Assembly: GCA_033239125.1 (NCBI GenBank)
Contig: BSWB01000004.1
Coordinates: 59,023,501 to 59,087,500, forward strand
DNA length: 64,000 bases
Source of the DNA: Fagopyrum homotropicum
Lineage: Eukaryota; Streptophyta; Magnoliopsida; Caryophyllales; Polygonaceae
Reading direction: 5' to 3'
This document shows, one piece after another, positions 22,091-32,679 of this stretch. A model generated the notes under the pieces. It made no database searches, was not told the origin of the DNA, and worked only from the letters and a program-made list of their open reading frames with translations. The stretch's first letter is position 1, and every line of letters starts with the position of its first letter. The translations under genes were made by a program, and so were the position numbers.

Positions 22091-23978
22091 TATAAAACCC
22101 CAAATCCGCGGGACTCAGAATGCCACATTGGGCTAGGATCTCACAGTTGATCGTGACCCTAGCCTGACAACAAGTTCACTGGACCTTACAACATGGCACT
22201 GACAGATATAAAACAAATACATAAAACTGTATAACACTGTACAATAAAAAGGTAAACAAGATCATAGCCGAGTATCAAACATAACCCTCACACAGGAGGT
22301 ATACAAAACATCATCCTCATGCAGAAGGGAAACATATAAAAACCCAAAAGCCATAACCCCCTAATGTACAAGAGTGATCTGGCCTGTCACCCTGCCAGAT
22401 CACTCAACAACTCGCCTATCTGCAAGGCATCTACAACATGGTATGAAACCATTAGCTAACCATACATATATAAGGTAATGCATAAGCACAAGAACAATCA
22501 TGAAAGATAAGCACATAAGAATGCTATCACACATTTACCCATTTTATCATCTTCATATAATAGTCATTCACTCAAATCGTATATATATAGATAGATAAAA
22601 CTATGTGACACGAGGAACGTATCATCCTCGCCTTTGGGCCTGCTAGCCATCTAGAAGTAGTGTCGGTCACACAATCCGTGTACCCTATGGGAGTGGATTG
22701 CGCCCTTCCTGTATACCAGGTGGCCTAACGTCAGAGAACCTCCCAAATTCCACGACGGGATGAAAGGGAAAGGTTATCACAACCACGCATACGGGACAAT
22801 AAATAAAACATGGGTCGGTAATAATCGACATCACGTGCTGTCAGGTCAAGCATATAACACACACACCACTCTTGTAAACACCCAATATAAGGATGGTAGC
22901 TATGTCAGTCCTACAAACTTACCTCAACCTCGTACAAAACTCAACCACGATCAACCTCCAATCCTGAGAGGGACACTGCCTAATAACAAGGAATAAAGAG
23001 ATATCAATACTCTTGTCAATCAAAAAGATCACACCTAAACCCAAGGGATCCATAAATATCATAATCAAACTATAAGCCTCACAACCAACTAAACCTCAAT
23101 ATCTCAACTTAACTCACAATTCCTCAAATCTCAAGGTAGTATCTAATCAACATTCCTCAATCTCAATTCTAATCCTAATTTAATAAATTAACCTTTAATT
23201 AATTAATTAAATTTCGCCAAAATAACGTTTTGCCCAGAGACAATTTCTAAACCCACCTGTCATCAAAATTCATCAAACAAACAACCCATATTCACTAGAA
23301 TAATACAACGACCATAATGGAATTTCTAATTATCCATTTTGACAAGCCTAAAATCAATTTAGGCCCAATCGCAGTACAAAAAATGAATAAATTCATAACT
23401 TATTCGTTACTTATCCGATTGACGATTTGAAAGAAGATTCAGAATCACAACGACGCAGCCTAGGCATGGACTGCATCCAATTCACCGGAATCTGAGCGAT
23501 GGAACCTACCTTGTAAAATATATGCTCGACTAGCTTTTCATCTACTCGGAAATGCAGAAACTCGTACCGATATGAAGAGAATGAAGAGAAGAATCCAGAA
23601 ACTCAAACGGAATTGAAATCGGATTAGAAACGAAGAGTAGATCTGAGTTTGAAGGTTGAGAGAAATCAGAGCTTTTACGAGGAAACGTGAAAGGAAATGA
23701 ATTAATAAAGGATTTTCCTCTATTTATAGTGAAGACAATAATTATCCTTTAGCAAAGTCGATAATTATCCTTTACCCGATCCAAAGGCGGGTTGAATCTC
23801 CTTCTCCAAACTTCTCGAAATTGGAATAATAAATCTGGAATATTGTAGGGATAATTATTCCGCAACTGCCTCGGAAAATGTGTATTCCTAAGCTGTCTTT
23901 TTTAGTCGTTAAGAAACGGAATAAGGACTCTTTTGGCCATTTTGCCTCTCTATGTTATTTCATATCTAGAACATATCC
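22091..23978 (-). repeat. 5' LTR of T1, left portion
   Basis: Matches 15299-17351 in order until 23978, where element R begins. The LTR resumes at 44009 (GATGTCCTGATC...) and stops at 44109. The terminal TGT.ACACCCC has decayed to TATAAAACCCC. Confidence 0.85.
23974..23978. repeat. Target-site duplication of R (TATCC / TATAC)
   Basis: TATCC at 23974-23978 and TATAC at 44004-44008 flank R. The intact LTR reads TATCCGATGTCC, so one base changed after insertion. Confidence 0.75.
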
Positions 23979-25154
23979 TGATGCGGGGATAAGCCACAGT
24001 TCCCGATCTAAATTGAAAGTCCTTAACTAGAATAAAAATCGGGTTGTTCTGTGGACAAATCAGACGATTTATCTCAAGAACAGGTCGATTTTTCGATGAA
24101 CTCAAAATACGGATTAGTGAATGATATGGAAAGATAAGAAGATGATTATGGAATGATAAATTGGAAATATAGGAAGATATGAACCAAGATATTTCCACAA
24201 AAGAACCTTGACCAATGATGTGTCAAAACCCTTGAACGAGAAGATCACCTTAACCCGCACTTCTTTAACCTTACACAAGTCTTCTAAGTAAGACAAGCAC
24301 AAGGAGAGACTAGGATCGACTAGGAGCACCAACCTTCAACAATATTAACACACACAAGCACAATCTAGCAAGAACGTAACAACAATTCAACCAAAACTCT
24401 CCTTTGATTGAATATCAATGAATAAAATATGTACTCCGTAAGCGAAGCCGTAAGTTCACACAATATGTGAAAATATCTCAAAATCTAATCTCCTAAACAG
24501 TCTCCCCCTCTAAGGCTATTTATAGGGAAGATTAAACCTACTAAAACTAGGAAAAACTAAATAGATATGATTTATAAAATATATCTTGTGAAAGATAATC
24601 AAGAAAAGATATCTTAAAAAGATATAAAATATAAAATCTAAAAAGATAGATACTAAATAATTTCCTAAGATAGTCTGAGAGATATTAAGGAATTATACAA
24701 GATATAGTTGCCAACAAAATAGAAGATCATGGCCGGGCCATTTTCAACACTCGTTCCAAATGAAAGAAAATGACCACGGAAATCAATCGATTTTCCTATA
24801 GGAAAATCGGTCGATTTCCTGGGAAAATAGCTCGATTTTCCTCTCTGGAACTCGTCTTTGCTCTTATCCTTCTTCCTTGCTTGATGGATCTTCTTGGTCG
24901 TGGTTTGGCTCTTCTACAACAGCTAGCAATGTCACTAAGGAACCCTTGAGAGTGATGAGAGTTTCCTTGAGGGTAAATGTCATGAGAAGATCCGTAACTT
25001 CATCTTGGATTTCCTTAGCTCTTGACCGTGTGATCGCTCCATCCATACTCGAATCTAAAGAAGGTGAAATTGAAGGAGTTGTTGGCTTTTCTCCTTTAAT
25101 GCTTTAGCCTTTGAACGTGTAACTTGTCCTTGTATTGGGGATGGTCCCACATCA
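23979..25154 (-). repeat. 3' LTR of R
   Basis: TGATGCGGGG to GTCCCACATCA, 1176 bp. The minus strand has CTATAAATAG at about 24515-24524 as TATA box. The motif GGAAAATCGGTCGATTTCC and two variants lie at 24775-24845, about 255 bases upstream of TATA, and a weaker copy lies at 24057-24100 downstream. Confidence 0.85.
24775..24845. repeat. AATCGGTCGATT motif cluster in the R LTR
   Basis: Three variants in 70 bases: AAATCAATCGATTTTCC, GGAAAATCGGTCGATTTCC and GGGAAAATAGCTCGATTTTCC. The other LTR has two of them at 43650-43691. Confidence 0.85.
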
Positions 25155-26343
25155 GACTCCCCTTCTTGAGAAGGATTCGTCCACGAATCTCTGCTACGTT
25201 CATCCCTAAGCTCGTATGGACTTAAATCACCAACGTTAAAGATGGGACTTACACCATAGTCCGCTGGAAGCTCTAAAACATAAGCATTATCACCAACTTT
25301 CCTCTTGACCTTAAAAGCTCCGTCTCCACGTGGAGATAGCTTAGACTTCCGCTTTTCCGGAAATCACTCCTTCCGCAAATGCAAACATACAAGATCTCCG
25401 GGTTTAAATAGCATTTCCTTGCGATTTCGATTTGCTTTGGAAGCAACGGGAATCCCATTTTGCTCCAGCCGTGAGCGCGTTTTCTCATGTAACTCCTTTA
25501 TAAACTCCACCTGCTTTCCTGCAACAAAATCTACTCGCTCCTCTAAAGGCAACGGTATAAGATCAAAGGGAGTCAAAGGATTCACTCCATAAACACACTC
25601 AAACGGTGTTAGGTTGGTAGAAGAATGCAAGGTACGATTATAAGCAAATTCAACATGTGGTAATACATCTTCCCAAGCACTCAAATTATCTTTCAAAACA
25701 GTTTGTAAGATCGTAGTCAAAGTCCAATTAGTTGCCTCCGTTTGACCATCCGTTTGAGGATGACTAGAAGTTGAAAACAACAACTTTGTACCTAGCTTTC
25801 CCCAAAGTGACTTCCAAAAGAAACTAAGAAACTTGACATCTCTATCGCTCATAATAGTTCTTGGAATCCCATGCAATCTAACAACTTCCTTGAAAAACAA
25901 ATTAGCTACATTATATGCATCATCAGTTTTATGGTAAGCGATAAAATGAGCCATTTTAGAAAAATGATCAACAACCACAAATATAGAATCTCTCCACTTC
26001 TTAGTCTTTGGCAAACCTACAACAAAATCCATACTTATGTCAAGCCAAGGTGATGTAGGAATAGGTAGAGGAGTATACAGACCATGGGGTTTTAATCTTG
26101 ATTTTTCCTTTAGACAAGCAAGGCATCTCTTAATCAAGTGTTCAACATCCTTGAGCAATTGAGGCCAAAAAAATGAGAACGAAGCATGTGATAAGTCTTA
26201 TCTCTTCCAAAGTGTCCCATTAAACCTCCCATATGTGCTTCCTCAACTAATAACAATCTCAGAGAACATCTAGGAATACAAACTTTATCCTCATGGAACA
26301 AAAATCCCTCAAAAAGATAATACTTATCTCTCGACTGGAACAT
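25155..26343 (-). pseudogene. pol: Integrase of R, extending into the LTR
   Basis: The HHCC finger is at 26343-26100 (HMGGLMGHFGRDKT ... CLACLKEK), with a one-base slip in an A run near 26165-26172. The core has D in DISMDFVVGLPK (about 26030), D in IMSDRDVKF (about 25845) and E in TDGQTEATNWTL (about 25735). The C-terminal barrel runs FKPGDLVCLHLRKE..., with a stop near 25364. After it the reading SPRGDGAFKV ... NVGDLSPYE reaches the LTR and continues as DVGPSPIQG.VTRSKAKALKEK inside it. The insertion machinery is otherwise well conserved. The frameshift and stop make it inactive. Confidence 0.85.
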
Positions 26344-26346
26344 AAA

Positions 26347-26397
26347 TCGGCCAGAAAATCGGTCAATTTTCCTGGTGCTGGGTCGATTTTTGCATCA
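26347..26397. repeat. AATCGGTC motif copy in the R RNase H-integrase linker
   Basis: AGAAAATCGGTCAATTTTCC followed by GGGTCGATTTTTG. Read on the minus strand it gives RKIDRF within the polyprotein linker. Confidence 0.8.
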
Positions 26398-26830
26398 AGT
26401 GTAGATATCGCCAAAATCTTCATCATCCTCGTAAAGTTCTTTGATATAATGGAATCCTAGGACTTTGGAATCCATTGTTGTGATCAAAGTATACCTCCTA
26501 GAAATGGCATCCGCTACGACATTATCCTTCCCTTTCTTATATTTGATAATATAAGGAAATGTGTCGATAAACTCCATCCATCGCCCATGTCTCCTGTCCA
26601 ACTTATCTTGACTTCGAAAATGCTTCAAAGACTCATGATCAGTTCTAAGAATAAATTCATTAGGCCAAAGATAGTGTTGCCATATTTTGAAAACTCGGAA
26701 TAAAGCATATAGTTCCTTGTCATAAGTAGAGTAATTCAAACACGGACCTTTCAATTTCTCGCTAAAGTAGGCTAGAGGTTTACCTTCTTGCATGAATACA
26801 CCTCCTATAGCAATACCTGAAGCGTCGCAC
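26395..26830 (-). pseudogene. pol: RNase H of R
   Basis: Minus strand: PLAYFSEKLKGP, YSTYDKELYALFRVFKIWQHYL (catalytic Glu), LRTDHESLKHF (catalytic Asp), RHGRWMEFIDTFPYIIKYKKGKDNVVADAISRR. The first catalytic Asp (ECDASG-type, about 26815-26830) lies at the upstream end, past the methionine at 26793. The frame stops at 26395, inside the AATCGGTC motif segment that links RNase H and integrase. Confidence 0.85.
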
Positions 26831-26836
26831 TCTACT

Positions 26837-27715
26837 TCAAAGGGTTTGGTGAAGTCCGGAAGTGCAAGAAGAGGTGCATTTCATAGTCGCCTCTTTAGTT
26901 CCGAAAATGTGATTTCTTGCAATTTCTTGCGCTTTTCCCCACTCGAACGGTACTTTCTTCCTTTTGAGCTCTGTGAGAGGGGCTACGATGGTGCTGAAAT
27001 CCTTCACAAAGCACCTATAGAAGGTTGCTAATCCATGGAAAGATCGCACATGTCCGACGGTGGTAGGTGTAGGCCATTCTTGAATGGCTTTAATCTTCTC
27101 TTTATCCACCTCAAGTCCTCTTGTGCTGACAACAAATCCAAGGAAAAAAACTTGATTAGTACTAAACTCGCATTTCTTAATGTTAGCATATAACGATTCA
27201 GATCTAAGAGTTGCAAGTACTTCCCTTAAGTGTTCTTCATGCTCCTCAACGGATTTGCGATAAATGAGGATGTCATCAATGTAAACAACCACAAACTTTC
27301 CAATAAAGTCGCGTAAGACATGATTCATTAATCTCATAAAGGTACTAGGAGCATTAGTCAAACTGAAAGGCATTACCAACCACTCATAAAGTCAAAATTT
27401 GGTCTTGAATGATGTCTTCCATTCATCTCCCTCCCTCATTCGGATTTTATGATAACCACTCTTAAGATCAATCTTTGAAAACAAAGTGGAACCGCTCAAC
27501 TCGTCTAGCACATTATGCAATCGAGGAATGGGGTGTCTATACTTGATAGTAATGTTGTTGATTGCTCTACAATCCACGCACATTCTCCAAGTGTTGTCCT
27601 TTTTCGGCACCAATAGAACTGGAAATGCACAAGGACTTAAACTCTCACGTACATAGCCTTTATTCAAAAGGTCTTGTACTTGATCTTGTATTTCTTGGCT
27701 TTTTTGCGGACTCAT
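26837..27715 (-). pseudogene. pol: Reverse transcriptase of R, one stop
   Basis: The minus-strand reading starts PQKSQEIQDQVQDLL, then FPVLLVPKKDNTWRMCVDCRAINNITIKYRHPIPR, FSKIDLKSGYHKIRM, and ends WKTSFKTKF before a stop near 27390. It resumes LYEWLVMPFSLTNAPSTFMRLMN and carries the catalytic box VVYIDDILIY (both Asp present, about 27290). The thumb continues to LTELKRKKVPFEW. The MPF.LTNAP motif has Ser for the usual Gly. One nonsense codon and a later slip near 26900 inactivate it. Confidence 0.88.
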
Positions 27716-28480
27716 CCTATACGCAGGGCGATTAGGAAGTGAAGATCTAGGAATGAAACAATCCGATGCTCAATGCCTTGGAATGGTGGAAGTCCGGCAG
27801 GAATCTCATCCAGAAATACGTCCTTGAATTCATTTAAGGCTTGTAAGATATTCGAAGGCAAAGCGGCCTTCACATCATCACTCAAGGTTAGTAGGCTCTT
27901 ATATAAATTCAGTAAAGAAAGATCTAAGGGAAGATAATCATCGATAAACTCCCTTTTTGATGAAAGAAGGGCTCGTTGTTGTCCCAGAGAGGAAAAATCG
28001 GATGAGCTACAGGAAAATCGGTCGATTTTTCCTTGGGTAGGGTGATTTTCTTCAGAAATCGGTCGAGTTGTCGATGGTTTACCCAATTTTTCTTCTCTGA
28101 GAGTTCTGCTTACGTTTCTCCTTCTTATGTTCGTAATGTTCAGCAATCTGCAGTGGAGTCATGGGTTTGAGCGTAATGGTTTTCCCTTTAAACTCAAATG
28201 AGTGTTTGTTAGAAAATCCATCATGTGTCACCTTTCTATCAAATTGCCAAGGTCGGCCTAATAAAATATGACAAGCTTGCATAGGCACAACATCACAAAC
28301 AACAATATCCTCATATTTTCTCAAAGTAAACGCAATACGAGCCTGTTTATTAACCTTCAATTCTCCACAATCATTCATTCAATGCAATTTATAAGGTCAA
28401 GGATGGTAGAAGGTAGTGATTTGCAACTTAGTGATCAATTCTTCACTAGCAATATTGCAACAACTGCCCCCATCAATAAT
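27712..28480 (-). pseudogene. pol: Protease and protease-RT linker of R
   Basis: The active site IIDGGSCCNIASEEL is at about 28440-28485 on the minus strand. Two in-frame TGA codons follow at about 28380 and 28397 (where arginine and tryptophan codons are expected from context). Then DVVPMQACHILLGRPWQFDRKV gives the conserved ILLGRPW motif (about 28240-28290). The linker (27960-28100) includes GKIDRFS, encoded by the AATCGGTCGATT motif, then the RT start LPPFQGIEHRI. It would process Gag-Pol. It is disrupted by the stops and by a frame change near 28080-28146. Confidence 0.82.
28000..28080. repeat. AATCGGTCGATT motif cluster in the R protease-RT linker
   Basis: Exact core ATCGGTCGATTT at 28017-28028, with AAAAATCGG before it and GAAATCGGTCGAG at about 28062-28074. 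It encodes KIDRFS on the minus strand. Confidence 0.85.
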
Positions 28481-28921
28481 CATGTTACAAACCTTTCCTT
28501 GAACAAGATATCGAGTATGAAAAAGGTTTTCACGTTGGTTATCCTTACATAAATCAATTTTAGCATGCAAAGTGCGTCTAGCAATTAAGGAATCATCATG
28601 TTCATATTCACAATCACTATCACTTTGATTATCATGCTCATGCTCATGTAATGCATTGATATGGGTATGATCATGCCCAGTTTCTTCCTCACTTTCATAT
28701 TGTCCTTGTTGATTAATAAATAAAACTCGTTTATTAGGACAATCATGCATATAATGACCCCTTCCTTGACATTTAAAACAAACAATATCTCGAGATCGTG
28801 AGGTGGGGTTAGAGGTACTCCCTTTATGGTCCTTTGAAGGTTCATTCAAAGGACGAGACTGAGTAGACGGTTTGGGAGTTGCTGGATCGGACAAAGAACG
28901 TTTTCCATCATCGTTCTGGTT

Positions 28922-28962
28922 AGAAAATCGGTCGATTTTCCTATTAATCGGTCGATTTTTCT
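28922..28962. repeat. Two AATCGGTCGATT motifs in R gag
   Basis: Exact cores at 28927-28938 and 28947-28958, only 20 bases apart, encoding RPINRKIDRF on the minus strand. Confidence 0.88.
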
Positions 28963-29721
28963 TCTCTGGAGTCCAATAAGTCGTTCCTTGATTCCGTCCT
29001 TTGAGCTTCTTCTCCACCCTGATAGCCAAATGTAATAAATTAGTAATAGAAGCATAGGGATAGAGGTCAAATTCATTAGCTAAAGAAGGATGTAAGATTC
29101 TTAGAAATCGAGCCATAATAGACTCCTCATCCTCTTGTATGTTGGCTTTCACCATTGTCGTTTGCATGGATGTGTAGACTTCCTCTACGGACATGGAACC
29201 TTGCTTGAGGTTCTCCAAACGTTGTCTCAACTCCCGTCCGTAGTGAGGTGGCACAAATCTAGCTTTCATCAAAGCCTTCATCCGTTCCCAAGTATTGATG
29301 TCCGGTTCGCCCGCTCTTCTCCTTTCTTTGATGAGATGATCCCACCAAATAAGGGCGTAGCCTTGGAATTCCAACGCAGCAAGTTGTATCTTCCTTTGCT
29401 CACTGAAGTTATGGCAAGACCAAAGTTGTTCAATTTTGGTTTCCTATTCCATGTAGGCATCCGGATCGCATCGTCCTTCGAAACTTGGAATCTTGACTTT
29501 TACTTTCCCAAGTCTGTCATTATCCGGTTAAGGTCAATTATGTTCATTATAGCGGCCTCTTCGTTGATGGCGTCTTGGGTATTCTCTCCACATTTCCTCA
29601 TCCTCTTCATCACTTATGTCCTGAAGTTTGTCACCAAAAAGTGGATTGTAGTTAGTATTAACGAATCGATTAGGATAAGTGTTACCGGTTTTCGGTGGAT
29701 GGTTTATTGCGAATGTTGGGG

Positions 29722-29726
29722 GTGGG
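29722..29726. repeat. Target-site duplication of Athila B (GTGGG)
   Basis: GTGGG at 29722-29726 and again at 42759-42763. Joining them restores the gag context of R. Confidence 0.92.
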
Positions 29727-31365
29727 TGTTCGTTCCTAAGCGTGCGTGCAATCAAGCTTTAAATTTATAAGACTAGAATCAAGCAAGCGAACCCGCAGTG
29801 TACGGATCGGCGTAGTAAAGCAAGAATTCCAGAGTGTCGAACTCAGGGATTTGGGGGGAACAAATTCTGTTCGCAAACCGTCAAGCAAGTAAATGTAATA
29901 AGCTTTGCAAATATTGGGAAAACTAGAACCCTAAAGATCCAGGTATCTAATTGTGGCAATCGATTCAAGATATACTAAAGAACTAAGGACAGAGTTAAGA
30001 GTTGCAAAGGTATGCTAAGGTAAAGCAATGTACGGTAAAGTTCCAAGGCTTTATATGACTTATCTCAAGACACTCTCTATAAAGGTTGTTGAAGCTTCTG
30101 TATAGAAAGGAACTATGGACAAGAATTAATCTCAAATACCCAAACTTGTAATCCAACGATCAAAACTAACTAAAACGATTAAGGTTGTGACACTCGAAAT
30201 CGAAATAGAGGGTGATGAGTCTCACTACTACCTAGAAAAGGGTAAACCAAGACTAGATTAAAGCTAATCTTTAACCTTGGATCAAAGTAAAAGAAAAGTT
30301 CGTAAACTAGGATAAATCACGGGCAGATCTTGAGTTCCACGGCCGTGGAAGTCCAAGAACAGACCGTGATTTGGGTTCGTCGACGAGATCTCTCTAACTC
30401 TCAGGGTCCAATCAATTTACGACCGATCTATCATCATCTAAGCCACAACTATCAACCCTTCACCTTAGAATTGCTAAAGGGTTTTAGCCAATAACCATTG
30501 TCATGATATCAAAAATCAAATTAAGAAGAATGAAAGATAAAAACCCTCGGAAACTCAAATATAACTCAAAGTCAATCTCAAATCCAAAACACAAATTAGA
30601 ATACTCAATGGATTCAGAATATAACACAAAACCTCACAATGATCTAGGGTAAATACGAAGAACAGGTTGTCAATCCGTCTTCAATATCAAAACCTAAGAA
30701 AAGGGCGCAACTTCTGCCACACATAATTTTCGGGAATCCAAATTGCCGGCGCTTCTGCTAAGTTCCTCGCGAAAACCCTAATGCTAACTCTCTCCAAAGC
30801 GAGGTTGCTGAAAACTCCCTCCTCCCGCCTTTTTATACGTAGAGTAAGAGATATCTCTCAGGCCAAATACGTAGATGATGTGGCAATAAATGATTTGTCA
30901 AAAGATTTCCTAAATCACGGTCTCAAGGGATTCCACGACCGTGGTTTAAGGCGTGAAATTGGATAACGGTGTCTCTCATCTTCCACGACCGTACTTTAGG
31001 CCGTGTAACTCACTGGAATGCTCCACGCTCATGATGCCAAGATCCACGACCGTGGTTTAGGGCGTGGAAGTGTAGATTGCTTGTGGTTTCCTTTGTGTCG
31101 TGTAATTCTTCATCCTAGCTCCTTCTTTAGCTTCCTTGATGTGTTCCTAATCCTCGGATATGCTCAAATCCTCTCTTATCTCTCTCAAATGGTCCGGTTT
31201 CAGCTCTTATTCACCTATAATCAACACAAAGCTAATGTAGACCTCCATATCGAAAATATAGATAAACAAGCTAACAAATGCTTCAATGCCTTATCTACGA
31301 ACACAATAATGAATGAAAAGCAACTAGAATAAGTGCCTATAATATCGCAATATTTCATGCTAACA
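29727..31365 (-). repeat. 3' LTR of Athila B
   Basis: 1639 bp. The U3 motif cluster lies at 30913-31069 and a single CCACGGCCGTGG site at 30337-30348. Open frames across it are not genes. Confidence 0.93.
30913..31069. repeat. Palindrome cluster in U3 of the B 3' LTR
   Basis: ATCACGGTC, TTCCACGACCGTGG followed by TTTAAGGCGTG, TTCCACGACCGTAC, TCCACGCTC, and ATCCACGACCGTGG followed by TTTAGGGCGTGGAA. The 5' LTR counterpart is 42305-42462. Confidence 0.85.
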
Positions 31366-31380
31366 AAATACCCCATACTT
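31366..31380 (-). promoter_or_regulatory. 3' polypurine tract of Athila B
   Basis: AAGTATGGGGTATTT on the minus strand, directly before the LTR start TGTTAGCATG. Confidence 0.85.
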
Positions 31381-32604
31381 GTCACTTGCTTGTCCCCAAG
31401 CAAGGTCTTTGAAAGCTTAGAACACAAGTTAGGATGAAATATGCATGCAAACTCAAAAACAAAACATCTTTTAGGTAAATGTGCTTCTAGTCAATAGATC
31501 ATTCTCAAACCTTGCTTCATTCACTCTTGAAACGCTTATATACATAAACCAAAGAATGTAAAGTAAAGAAACATCATGAATTGGTTAGACTTTAAGGTAA
31601 ACATCATAACCTTCAAGCATTATCAAAATCAAGCATAAGAAACTTCAATTTAGATCAACAAGTCAAATAACATTCTTTTGATCTTAAGGACTTCCAAGTA
31701 AGGTCTAGAATGCGAAAGGGAGGGAAACTTATAAAGGATGTGGTGCATGAATCCGGGAAAGTGGAAAACCAAACTCTTTTTCTTTTTATTTTGAATTGCA
31801 AAACCATCAACTTTGAGCTTTGCTCTCTTCTTTTTTACGTTATTTTTCGACTTTACTTTTGGAGTTATGGACAGCGGTGCACAAAAACCGAAGCCTAGGA
31901 GATTGGCGTTTCTCAATTTCAAGATGCCTCAAACCTTTGATGCACATACCATAATCCGCTAGGAATATCGCTCAATCCGACTTTGGCAAGACACAAACAC
32001 CCGGCTATGTGAATGGTGCCGAGTTACTCATCGTCATGATTGACTTCCCCAAACCTATTAATTCTATTCTTTGAATGCAAAAATTTGCTTTCATGGCCCT
32101 CCCACATCAAACAGGCAAAAACATAACTCCTACAAATTCCCGGATAGGTAAGGGAGGCAATTATTTCATTGAGGGGCTAAATGAACAAAGAAAGGAGAAA
32201 GAAAGATCGAATTGCCTTAATCATTTCATAAAGAAGTATAAGAACTCATCATGTGATTTCAACCTCGATTTCTCAGTATGATTTAGATAAAACTCTTCAC
32301 ATTATAAAACTTGCAAGAAAGGATAATCAACACATTCAAATCCTTTTCAATTCATTATTCGTTTAGGCATACAATTGTCATCAAAAGCTCAATCCGCAAG
32401 TAGTAACTATCATAGAAATCATCTCAACTCTTAGAAGCACAAAACCTTTATAGAATTTTTCAAAATTTTTCACATTTTTATGGGTTTTTCTAAAACTTTT
32501 TCATGCAATGCAATAATGAAACGTGTGACTATGATATGAAACATGCAAAGTGTCATCGATCAAGGCAAGCAAATGTAGTAGAGTTATTACAACACATAGT
32601 CACA
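31381..32604 (-). other. Non-coding 3' region of B
   Basis: No supported protein frame. It includes the conserved block at 31895-32065 (GAGTAACTCGGCACCATTCA and TTGCCAAAGTCGGAT on the minus strand) shared with A and C. Confidence 0.7.
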
Positions 32605-32644
32605 CCCCACCCCATACTTAGGACAAACATTGTCCTCAATGTTT
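32605..32644 (-). promoter_or_regulatory. Stem-loop plus internal polypurine-like tract (B copy)
   Basis: On the minus strand AAACATTG, loop AGGA, CAATGTTT (32625-32644), then TAAGTATGGGGTGGGG ending near 32605. The stem differs from A in its outer pairs, but pairing is kept. Confidence 0.6.
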
Positions 32645-32679
32645 AAAAAGAAATAAGGAAAAGAAAGAAAAGAAAATTG

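Larger units (their letters stand above)
28480..29726 (-). pseudogene. gag: Gag of R, main part, split by Athila B
   Basis: Minus strand. The capsid-type gag domain (about 29450-28980) shows LEFQGYALIWWDHL, TWERMKALMKARFVPPHY, LENLKQGSMSVEEVY and LRILHPSLANEFDLY. Then comes a basic linker with KKNRPINRKIDRFS (28925-28965, the AATCGGTC motif) and one zinc knuckle CFKCQGRGHYMHDC (about 28740-28785), then an acidic His-rich part (QYESEEETGHDHTH). The N-terminus is separated by B and lies at 42759-42980. A stop near 29460 and a slip in the C-run at the B junction break the frame. It would form the particle and bind RNA. Confidence 0.88.

Noticed and set aside
24864..25107. Small open frames in the R LTR as independent genes
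   Set aside because: The MDGAITRSRAK-type reading is the tail of the R polyprotein or its LTR copy, not a separate gene.
30781..31332. Frames on the + strand with HDRGLGRG peptides, also at 42059-42725
   Set aside because: They are readings of the palindrome cluster in the B LTRs on the strand opposite to transcription.
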